DNA from: UBA1858 sp039182865 | Lineage (GTDB): Bacteria > Pseudomonadota > Gammaproteobacteria > UBA4575 | NCBI GenBank assembly: GCA_039182865.1 | Contig: JBCDBX010000024.1 | Coordinates: 1-22,877, forward strand | Direction: 5' to 3' | Length of the DNA: 22,877 nucleotides | Shown here: positions 7,532 to 14,423 of the stretch, piece by piece | Position numbering within the stretch: position 1 is the first letter of the stretch | Layout: every line of letters starts with the position of its first letter | The notes under the pieces: generated by a model | Databases searched by the model: none | Seen by the model: only the letters and a program-made list of their open reading frames with translations | What the model was told of the DNA's origin: nothing | Program-made: the position numbers and the translations under genes

Positions 7532-8980
7532 CTACTCACTTGCTGCGACTTGATCATAATAGCTATCCTCCAACCAATCTCCACCGAGTGATAAATATAA
7601 GTCTACACGAGAATTCCAGTAATTTTGTTCGACAGACAATAGTAAGTCCTCTGAATTTCTTCGGCGTCTTTCAGTTTCTAACACTGTCAGTAAATTTTCT
7701 AGTCCGACGGCATAACGATTACGCGAAAGCTGTTCTGCCATTCGAGCTTCTATTACTTGCTCATTAAGCTTTGCTAGCCGTAGTTTAAGTTTATGGTTTT
7801 GCACCAGAGAGTCTTCGACTTCTTGCATCGCGATTAAAATTTCATTGGCATACTGATGCGCCTGGCTTTCTAACCTTGCTCTTGCTGCATCGCGATCTGA
7901 GCGCAACTTACCACCATTAAATATAGGTGCGGTTAACTCACCCAGCATACGACCAAATAAGGTAGCTGGATTATATAATTCTGATACTTCAGAACCTCGG
8001 TAACCTATATCAGCAGATAGCGTGAGCGAAGGAAATAAGTCTGCAATAGCGACACCTAATCGTTCATTACTGGCAATGACTCTGAATTCTGCGGCACGCA
8101 GGTCAGGACGACGATCTAGTAATTGAGCGGGCACATCCGTGATCGCATCATTGAGATCAGGTAACTGATTTAACTCGAGCGTTGAATAATATTCAGAGCT
8201 GGGTTTTAACCCAAGTAAAACATCCAGTGCATGTTGCGCAAGAGATGCATCTTGTTCGAGTGCAAGGATATCGGCTTCGGCAGAATATAGATTTTCTCTG
8301 GCAAGGCGAAGATCAACCGCTGAGGTAGTTGCGACACCGCGGGAATAACGCCCATTCACAATTTTATAAGTATATTCTCGGCTGGCCAGAATGTCTTTTG
8401 CAACAACCAACTTTTGCAATGCAATAGCAAGTTGTACGCGTTGACGAATGACATCTGCAATGACGGTATGAGTAATAGCGATGCGATCCATTTCTGTAAC
8501 TTGCCAGTCAGCATAGGCCGCCTTGGCTTCACTGCGCAATTTTCCAAATAAGTCTGCTTGCCAAACGACACCTAAGCCTGATGTGATGCTGGTGGTGTAG
8601 ACGCGATCAGGACCGGCGTTGAAACTTGAACCTGTGTTATTGCCGGTGAAGTTTCGCTCTGCAGACTGCAAGGTGCCAATTTCAGGCCATCGATCGCCCA
8701 CGGCTGATTTTGCAATCGCTTGGCTCTCCATGACATTTGCGGCGGCGATTTTAATATCAATGTTATGGTTAAGTGCGGTATTGACGAGCTCATCAATTAT
8801 TGGGTCGTCGAAGCCTTGCCACCATCGAATTTTTGATGTTTCGGTAGGCAGTTCGCTTGATTGCGATTCTACAAATTCATCACCAATCAATGCATTCACA
8901 TCTGGACGTTGATAGTCAGGTGTCAGTGAGCAGGCACTGCTAAGTAATGCTGCAATGCATGTAGTGAATATGTGCTTCAT
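7532..8980 (-). CDS. Outer-membrane efflux channel, TolC/OprM (NodT) family lipoprotein
   Basis: The 482-residue protein starts with a lipoprotein-like signal (LLSSAC, Cys17) followed by SLTPDYQRPDV, the N-terminal signature of OprM/NodT-type outer-membrane factors. Two repeated halves follow with long helices, including NERLGVAIADLFPSLTLSAD and the mirrored ARMAEQLSRNRYAVGLENLL segment, as in TolC-fold trimers. It forms the exit duct for the adaptor and pump encoded downstream. Here the channel gene is first in the operon; adaptor-pump-channel is the more usual order. The lipobox has Ser rather than Leu at -3, so lipidation is likely but not certain. A possible Fur-like site lies about 120 bases upstream. 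I found no convincing promoter. Confidence 0.92.
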   Translation of the reverse strand: MKHIFTTCIAALLSSACSLTPDYQRPDVNALIGDEFVESQSSELPTETSKIRWWQGFDDPIIDELVNTALNHNIDIKIAAANVMESQAIAKSAVGDRWPEIGTLQSAERNFTGNNTGSSFNAGPDRVYTTSITSGLGVVWQADLFGKLRSEAKAAYADWQVTEMDRIAITHTVIADVIRQRVQLAIALQKLVVAKDILASREYTYKIVNGRYSRGVATTSAVDLRLARENLYSAEADILALEQDASLAQHALDVLLGLKPSSEYYSTLELNQLPDLNDAITDVPAQLLDRRPDLRAAEFRVIASNERLGVAIADLFPSLTLSADIGYRGSEVSELYNPATLFGRMLGELTAPIFNGGKLRSDRDAARARLESQAHQYANEILIAMQEVEDSLVQNHKLKLRLAKLNEQVIEARMAEQLSRNRYAVGLENLLTVLETERRRRNSEDLLLSVEQNYWNSRVDLYLSLGGDWLEDSYYDQVAASE

Positions 8981-9089
8981 TCGTCAACCAATTGATTAGG
9001 CAGTTTTGAGATTGTTTAGGTAAATAGTTGTCAATCAATGAAATATTTCGATTATTGCCAACAATTTTGGTGGCATTTTGACAGGACGA

Positions 9090-9121
9090 TTGTATCAATA
9101 CAAATGATATTCGTTACTATT
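9090..9121. promoter_or_regulatory. Weak Fur-like site with adjoining palindrome, upstream of the efflux operon
   Basis: TGATATT-C-GTTACTA inside 9102-9121 fits a 7-1-7 Fur site at 10 of 14 arm positions. It overlaps TTGTAT/ATACAA, a perfect 6-2-6 palindrome at 9090-9103. On the minus strand TCATTTGTATTGATA resembles the TCATTTGCATTGACA stretch (9508-9522) at the opposite operon (13 of 15 identical). It lies about 120 bases from the efflux-channel start. The match is moderate in AT-rich DNA, so chance is possible. Confidence 0.35.
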
Positions 9122-9491
9122 TACTAAAATTAACCACTCACATACTAATTGTTGCGAGCTTAATGTTGGCCTGGCCATAAACTGAGTAAATTAATTTGCG
9201 GGTTTGAGCATTTTAGGCTTATCTAATTAGAATAAGATGAATTGACGTTATTGATTCAATCACAGTTAAGTCAAACATCCGAAATTTAAAAAATCACTTA
9301 AAATTCATGAATTAATTGTAATCACTCAGTGTTGGTTACCTGTTAAATCATAAGTTTGTGTCAACATATTTTATTGCAAAAGGTTAACTTTATTTTTTAA
9401 ATTACTAACATAACCTATTTAATCTAGGGGAAATAAGTCATTAGATGTCGTGAATTGACGACTTTATTGAGAAGGATAGATGTTAGGTATA

Positions 9492-9514
9492 TGAATACCA
9501 ATACTTCTCATTTG
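9492..9514. promoter_or_regulatory. Fur-like operator of the sorting-tail/TonB receptor operon
   Basis: Nineteen of 23 bases equal those at 3119-3141, including an unbroken TTCTCATTTG. On the minus strand it reads TGAGAAG-T-ATTGGTA, a partial 7-1-7 Fur match. It lies two bases upstream of a TTGACA -35 box, where bound repressor would block the plus-strand promoter. Confidence 0.5.
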
Positions 9515-9516
9515 CA

Positions 9517-9545
9517 TTGACATCATTCAGTGCAGGAATTAAAGT
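9517..9545 (+). promoter_or_regulatory. Sigma70 promoter of the 9655-13562 operon
   Basis: Consensus -35 TTGACA (9517-9522) is followed after exactly 17 bases by TAAAGT (9540-9545, four of six -10 positions). Transcription would start near 9552, leaving a leader of about 100-130 bases. The segment around the -35 box also resembles that of the 1383-2135 promoter: both read TCATT, two variable bases, then CATTGACAT. Confidence 0.6.
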
Positions 9546-9572
9546 ATTTGCCTAGAAAGGCTATAAAAATTG

Positions 9573-9593
9573 TAATGTTGTAACACAACATTA
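9573..9593. repeat. Perfect inverted repeat just after the promoter
   Basis: TAATGTTGT (9573-9581) and ACAACATTA (9585-9593) are perfect 9-base arms around AAC. The repeat lies about 20-40 bases past the predicted transcription start. A 3-base gap suits a dimeric regulator better than an RNA hairpin, so a second operator is the more likely reading. Confidence 0.55.
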
Positions 9594-9654
9594 ACAAGAC
9601 ACTATAACCCATAAGGCCATTCCTAATTATATTTATTGCAGAATTGAATTCCGG

Positions 9655-10662
9655 ATGAGTCCAGGAATCTTGGAGAGAAGATCAGTGCATAAACCCATGG
9701 CCATAGTAGATATGTGTGTATTTGTGACCCGTCTTTCAGTTTTATGCTTTGTCTGTCTAATACCATCATTGGGGTTTGCAGCGTCTGTGAATCTAAGCGG
9801 TAGTGACGCTGATGGTTATTTCGCGATAGTTGGCTTTAACGCCGAACCAATTACCGAACCTAGTACTATTCCTACTGACCCAAAGTTTTTTGACTACCCT
9901 AAGTATGACGATCCTCAAAATATCGATAACGAACCTGAAGACCCCGTTATTGTATTTTTTATGTCGGTTGAACCCTACCGATTTAATTTAAGCTACCCAA
10001 ATCCATTGCACCCAACAGGTCCAGGAGTGTTTGAAGATGTTGAAAGTAGCTTCACTGAGGGTTTGTCTGAAGATGCAGACTTTAGTCAATTCAATATTGG
10101 AACGATCACCTATGATGAAAATGATATCACTGGTGTGGGTCAAGAAGTCATTGATGCTGCCAATATTAATATGTCACTTAGTGGAGCAGACTTCAGATCA
10201 ACCAACCGAACAGATTTACCCGGTACAATGGAAGATGTTCCTCCATTCGGCCCAGAGGGTCGTACCAACTTTAACGAATTCGCCAACACAGTAAGCTTAG
10301 ATTGGTCAAATATAACTGGTAATGGTTTGACATTTCAGGATGGTGTACTGGTGTCTATTGACTTCAGTGTAACAGTATCCTTGAATGTTACACAGGCAGC
10401 TTTTAATGGCACAATATTAGAAGGAATACCTTCAACTGTAACAGGTAACCTTAACTTTTCCGGCAATACATTCCAGTTTGAAATTGACGAGCAAACTACA
10501 CTTGGATCAATTCCTGATATACGCTTGATACTAAATCGCACCGGAACAATCGATGCGGTGCAATCATCTGGGCCTGCACAGGCGGCTGTTCCTATTCCTT
10601 TTTATGTAATAGTAATTTGCTTCATGTTGTTTGCTGGAATAGGTCTTCGCAGGCTCCATTAG
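9655..10662 (+). CDS. Exported PEP-CTERM-like protein encoded directly before the TonB receptor
   Basis: The 335-residue protein has a hydrophobic signal segment (about 23-42, ending LGFA) and a C-terminal VPIP motif (312-315), membrane segment and LRRLH end, a PEP-CTERM-type tail. The exported part holds FNIGTITYDENDITGVGQE (146-164), a G-x3-S-I-D motif (230-236) and TGNLNFSGNTF (264-274). These occur in the same order in the 1383-2135 protein and in the loop insert of the receptor encoded 47 bases downstream, with which it is presumably co-transcribed. An acidic, Pro-rich stretch (about 62-125) is extra compared with the other two copies. Start uncertain: ATG 9655 lacks a ribosome site, whereas GTG 9685 has GGAG 9 bases upstream and would leave a better-sized signal peptide; ATG 9697 is also possible. 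Likely role: surface partner of the receptor (inference). Confidence 0.8.
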   Translation: MSPGILERRSVHKPMAIVDMCVFVTRLSVLCFVCLIPSLGFAASVNLSGSDADGYFAIVGFNAEPITEPSTIPTDPKFFDYPKYDDPQNIDNEPEDPVIVFFMSVEPYRFNLSYPNPLHPTGPGVFEDVESSFTEGLSEDADFSQFNIGTITYDENDITGVGQEVIDAANINMSLSGADFRSTNRTDLPGTMEDVPPFGPEGRTNFNEFANTVSLDWSNITGNGLTFQDGVLVSIDFSVTVSLNVTQAAFNGTILEGIPSTVTGNLNFSGNTFQFEIDEQTTLGSIPDIRLILNRTGTIDAVQSSGPAQAAVPIPFYVIVICFMLFAGIGLRRLH

Positions 10663-10709
10663 TATTAAGTTGTTAAATTTTCAATTCAGTAACTTTAGTT
10701 GCAAGCTAG

Positions 10710-13562
10710 GTGTTTGCAAATTGTGATCATTTGTCGAGTAACAAAGTGAGTGTCCATCCGACTTTCAATTTTGCTGTTTTGATTAAAAGCGGCTTTCTGA
10801 AACTTTCTTTTTTTCTTTGCTTAATATCTTTTTTGTATTTCGAGCAAATATTAAATGCTGAAGAAAATGATGAAGACGACTCTGACGAAATTATTCTTGA
10901 TGCTATTTCTGTCACTGGTCAAAAAGTTGAGCGCGACTTACAAGAAACGACCGATAGCGTGACAGTGTTTACCCAAGATGAAATCGAAGAAGCTGGTGTT
11001 GAAGATTTAAGAGATGCATTCAGGCTGGCTCCAAATGTTAATTTTTCGCCATCCAACAATGGCAATAATGGAATTACTATTCGAGGGATTAACTCTGAAG
11101 GAGTTGGCTCACCTGGAGGCAATCAAACGCCGTTATCTTCATTTGTCCTAGATGGAGCGGCGCAATCTTTAGAAGGGACTCGAAAAGGTGGAAGAGGTGT
11201 CTGGGATGTGGAGTCCATTGAAATACTGCGGGGTCCACAAATTGCTATTGGAAGAAATGCATTAGCAGGCGCAGTATTGGTCAATACCAATGATCCTGCT
11301 CCATTTTTTGAGACTAGTTTTCGCTTAGGTTTTGATACGGAGGGCCGTGAACGTGCTGTAATGTTTAATACCCCTCTTGGAGAGCAATTTGCCTTTCGTT
11401 TTGCTTATGAAGAATTAGATAAAAGTAAGAATATTGATTACCTCGATCCAAGCCTTGAGTTCTTGGATAATGAAGACTTCTATAACTCAAGAGCAAAGCT
11501 GAGTTTCAATCCGACAGCATTACCTGAATTTAACGCACAATTTACCTGGTCAAGTGCACATGATGATCCGGCAATTACGGCGGTAGATCTGGAACCTCCA
11601 GCGGGCTTTTCTAAAAGAACCTTATCTAATAGTTTTGAAAGTATTGAAACGCGTATTAATGATGTTGATAACTACATTTTTGATATGAACTATGCGGTAA
11701 ATTCAAACCTACAATTAACCTCTGTATCCACTTACACAGTAACTAAAACTAAATTCGACGCACCAGCACCAACCGTTACACGAGACGAAGAGCGCGAGGA
11801 TTTTGATTTTTCGCAAGATCTACGTGCCACTTATACTAGTCAAAATGGCCGCTTTAGAATTTTAGCGGGTGGCTTTATTGGACGATATAAAAACGAACGT
11901 GATTCATTTGTGCAAACACTCGTACCAGAGACAACAATAACTTTTACGGATACTACAATCGAGGGTGATGAATGTGTGAATGTTGACATCACGGCCAATC
12001 CGGATGGCCGCTGGTTTGAATATCTTTCTGATGGTTTTGCGCAGATCGATCAAGGATTTAATGGAAGTCCTGCGCTTGATGGCTTTTTCTTAATAAGTGA
12101 ATTACCTAATCTTGTTCAGATCGGTGCGGGCGCAGATGTATTTCCTTCAGAAGGGAACTGGGCAGGTGTGGGAGATGCGACCTATGATTCTTCAGCCATT
12201 ACAGGTGTCGGTAATGAATCGGCAAGTCTTCAAGGAGGTCTTTTTGACTTCGATCAATACGTTGCTGATGACGATAGCATTCTCAATATAGGCTACGATA
12301 CTTCAGCAGTGCCTTCTGCGGGGAACATTAATTTCAACAATGGTACGCCTGTCAGTATTGATGGTTCTTATGATGTCGCTTTTACTTACGATGCAAGCGC
12401 TTTTGGTTTGGGTTTGATTCCGTTTAGCGGTAATCTACAGTTTAACGCAGATAATACATTTGACTTATTCGCGGGGAATCCCGCGGCACAGATTGGTGAC
12501 AATGAGTATGTCTGGGATTTTGATGGTACTTATGCCTTATCTGATTCACCTGGATGTAGCGCGCCGGGTACAGTGGTTAGTGTTCCAACTGCAACACCTA
12601 CGGGTAACTTTATTACATCCACTCTCCAAAATTTAGAGTCAGAAACAAAACGCTTTAATCGTGCATTTTATACAGAGATGGAGTGGGCCTTTACCAAGAA
12701 ATTTCGTTTGCTTGCTGGTCTAAGATATGACGTAGAAGAAGTAGATTACACTGAGTTTGATCGTCAGGGCTTGATTGGAGCTGATGACACTATCGAGTAT
12801 TCCGCTTGGTTACCCAGAGCCGGTCTCGTGTACGATATTACAGATCGTATGTCGGTAGGCTTGACGGCAAGCCGTGGTTATCGTGGTGGTTTCATTGATC
12901 GCGGAGTAGAAACTTTTGCGCAACTCACAGAAGTTGATCCAGAATTTTTATGGGCATATGAACTATCATTCCGCAGCATGTGGTTAGATGACACGCTACG
13001 TGCAAATGCGAATATCTTCTACTATGACTGGACAGATCAACAAATCAGTATTCGTCCTGATATAACGGTACCGATTACCGTGGTAGCAAATGCTGGTAGT
13101 TCTGAACTTTATGGTTCAGAGATATCATTTGATTACTTACCTACAGGTAACTTTTTTGCAAGTTTTAATCTAGGCCTGTTAAAGACAAAATTTTTGGATT
13201 TTGATGCAGGGGACTTGGGTGATTTTTCAGGGAATGAATTTTCCGAAGCACCAGAATTAACAGCCTCACTGTTGTCGACATATTACTTTGACAATGGTAT
13301 TTATATTAGTGGTGATATAAATTATTTATCAGATTATTTTGCAACATCTGATGTTGCAAATCTGCAAAGTAATAAAGTTGATAGTCGCGCAGTGACCAAT
13401 GTTCGGTTGGGTTATGAGACTTACAGTGGCAATTTTACAATTTTTGGTGAGATCAAAAATTTATTTGATAAAGAATATCTGACTGGTCGAGATATCAATC
13501 AGGGTGCATATATCGGAGACGAGCGTGTTTATGGTGTTTTTGCGACTATTTCTTTCGACTAG
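10710..13562 (+). CDS. TonB-dependent receptor with a PEP-CTERM-type domain inserted in an outer loop
   Basis: This 950-residue protein imports a ligand across the outer membrane using TonB energy. It shows a signal segment (cleavage probably near 50, ILNA/EEN), a TonB-box-like EIILDAISVTG (60-70), and a plug domain to about 200 with NNGITIRGI, FVLDG, VESIEILRGP and GRNALAGAVLVNT. A beta-barrel follows, ending in GVFATISFD. Residues about 422-616 do not fit a barrel. They carry FAQIDQGFNGSPALDGFF (443-460), DVFP (476-479), VGDATYDSSAITGVGNE (487-503), a G-x3-S-I-D motif (545-551) and PFSGNLQFNADNTF (571-584), matching the 1383-2135 and 9655-10662 products. Without the insert the length is about 755, normal for the family. 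Cys422 and Cys616 flank the insert and are the only cysteines of the mature chain. The start is uncertain (GTG 10710; GTG 10746 also possible); neither has a strong ribosome site. Confidence 0.92.
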   Translation: MFANCDHLSSNKVSVHPTFNFAVLIKSGFLKLSFFLCLISFLYFEQILNAEENDEDDSDEIILDAISVTGQKVERDLQETTDSVTVFTQDEIEEAGVEDLRDAFRLAPNVNFSPSNNGNNGITIRGINSEGVGSPGGNQTPLSSFVLDGAAQSLEGTRKGGRGVWDVESIEILRGPQIAIGRNALAGAVLVNTNDPAPFFETSFRLGFDTEGRERAVMFNTPLGEQFAFRFAYEELDKSKNIDYLDPSLEFLDNEDFYNSRAKLSFNPTALPEFNAQFTWSSAHDDPAITAVDLEPPAGFSKRTLSNSFESIETRINDVDNYIFDMNYAVNSNLQLTSVSTYTVTKTKFDAPAPTVTRDEEREDFDFSQDLRATYTSQNGRFRILAGGFIGRYKNERDSFVQTLVPETTITFTDTTIEGDECVNVDITANPDGRWFEYLSDGFAQIDQGFNGSPALDGFFLISELPNLVQIGAGADVFPSEGNWAGVGDATYDSSAITGVGNESASLQGGLFDFDQYVADDDSILNIGYDTSAVPSAGNINFNNGTPVSIDGSYDVAFTYDASAFGLGLIPFSGNLQFNADNTFDLFAGNPAAQIGDNEYVWDFDGTYALSDSPGCSAPGTVVSVPTATPTGNFITSTLQNLESETKRFNRAFYTEMEWAFTKKFRLLAGLRYDVEEVDYTEFDRQGLIGADDTIEYSAWLPRAGLVYDITDRMSVGLTASRGYRGGFIDRGVETFAQLTEVDPEFLWAYELSFRSMWLDDTLRANANIFYYDWTDQQISIRPDITVPITVVANAGSSELYGSEISFDYLPTGNFFASFNLGLLKTKFLDFDAGDLGDFSGNEFSEAPELTASLLSTYYFDNGIYISGDINYLSDYFATSDVANLQSNKVDSRAVTNVRLGYETYSGNFTIFGEIKNLFDKEYLTGRDINQGAYIGDERVYGVFATISFD
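11973..12557 (+). other. Segment encoding the inserted domain of the TonB receptor
   Basis: This is residues 422-616 of the receptor, from Cys422 to Cys616. The preceding strand (RFRILAGGFIGRY) and the following pair of strands (FYTEMEWAF, short turn TKK, FRLLAGLRY) place the insert at the end opposite a short periplasmic turn, so it should be outside the cell. Twelve of 18 residues equal the 1383-2135 protein in the FAQID block (443-460), and 14 of 28 in the DVFP to GxE block (476-503), with no gap inside either block. The reading frame is continuous, so it is a domain of the receptor and not a separate gene. Confidence 0.8.
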
Positions 13563-13734
13563 TATCGTTAATTAATTTTTAATCTCGTCAGTAAAGTATT
13601 CATTCTTTAAATATATAAATTAAATTCTCGTATAGGTTCTTACTATCCCCTAAGTTGAGTTTGCTCTCCTTGATAAGCTATATTAAACGATCAAGTAATA
13701 TAGAAAATTACGAATTATTCGCAAGACATCGACG

Positions 13735-14013
13735 ATGAAATTACTCACTCTTTATGGGCTTTTTACACTTTTCTTTTTGGTGCCATATATGATGGCATCG
13801 CAGCATGTGACAAATGAATGTACGCCTGTTCTTGAGGCTTCGAGTGATACGTCATTCATTACAGGTAACGATAACTTCTCAGGCACAAAACGTTATTTTG
13901 ACGCATTCTTGAATCAACTTGTAGAAATTCATATTTTATTCATTTATGCGATAACAATATTCGCTTTCTTGTTATGGCATCAAGTCTTTATGAAACAAAA
14001 AACAAATCACTAA
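13735..14013 (+). CDS. Small membrane protein, unidentified
   Basis: The 92-residue protein has two hydrophobic segments, about 3-20 and 63-83, with a polar middle of about 40 residues containing one cysteine (NECTP). The first could be a signal peptide or a membrane helix; the second is a clear helix, followed by a basic tail (MKQKTNH). I do not recognise a family. It lies 17 bases before the DCC-family gene and both are probably co-transcribed, so it may be a membrane partner of that protein. The ribosome site before ATG 13735 is weak. The 172 bases between it and the TonB receptor include CTTGAT/ATCAAG arms at 13669-13695 and no clear terminator. Confidence 0.6.
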   Translation: MKLLTLYGLFTLFFLVPYMMASQHVTNECTPVLEASSDTSFITGNDNFSGTKRYFDAFLNQLVEIHILFIYAITIFAFLLWHQVFMKQKTNH

Positions 14014-14029
14014 TCAAAGCTGGCACACT

Positions 14030-14422
14030 ATGATTCAGGTTTACTACGATGGAAAATGTGGTTTGTGCTCCAAAGAGATTAATCACTACAGAAAGATTGC
14101 ACCTGCCGGCGTGTTTGATTGGAAAGATGTCACGCAACCGCAATATGCTGCAGAATTAAAAGAAGAGGGTATCTCTCTGTCCGATGGATTAAGATCGCTC
14201 CACGCTAAAGATGTCACTAATACACTTCATAGAGGTGTCGATGCTTTCATTCTTATTTGGAATAACTTGGGTCGATGGAAAATATTAGGGTTTATTGTTT
14301 CATTACCTATCATCAAACAATGCGCTCGATTGATTTACCGAAAGTTTGCCAATTGGCGCTTCGCTCGGTTGGAACATTGCCAACTGGCTGCTGACTCAGA
14401 AAATTTATCTGAAAAATCTTAA
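14030..14422 (+). CDS. DCC-family (DUF393) thiol-disulfide protein
   Basis: The 130-residue protein begins with VYYDGKCGLCSKEI, the D-x2-C-x2-C signature of the DUF393/DCC family (Cys10 and Cys13), predicted to have a thioredoxin-like fold. Later parts fit too: RGVDAFILIWNNLGRWKILG and a C-terminal YRKFANWRFAR segment are typical of these short proteins. No signal peptide is present, so it should act in the cytoplasm or at the inner face of the membrane. The substrate of the family is not established. The gene follows the small membrane protein gene by 17 bases and its stop lies only one base from that of the convergent DUF481 gene; no terminator is visible in between. Confidence 0.85.
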   Translation: MIQVYYDGKCGLCSKEINHYRKIAPAGVFDWKDVTQPQYAAELKEEGISLSDGLRSLHAKDVTNTLHRGVDAFILIWNNLGRWKILGFIVSLPIIKQCARLIYRKFANWRFARLEHCQLAADSENLSEKS

Positions 14423-14423
14423 T

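Larger units (their letters stand above)
8981..9654. other. Divergent regulatory region, no gene seen
   Basis: These 674 bases separate the minus-strand efflux operon from the plus-strand sorting-tail/TonB receptor operon. They are strongly AT-rich with no open frame I would support. They hold a weak Fur-like site (9102-9121), a short palindrome (9090-9103), the plus-strand operator, promoter and inverted repeat listed separately, and about 370 bases (roughly 9125-9490) in which I see nothing definite. Confidence 0.6.

Noticed and set aside
9167..9177. TGGCC-T-GGCCA palindrome in the divergent region
   Set aside because: Eleven bases, no promoter alongside and no second copy in the window; not distinguishable from chance.
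10031..10294. 87-codon plus-strand frame inside the 9655-10662 gene
   Set aside because: Overlaps in another frame a gene with signal peptide, sorting tail and homologous motifs; its translation matches nothing I know.
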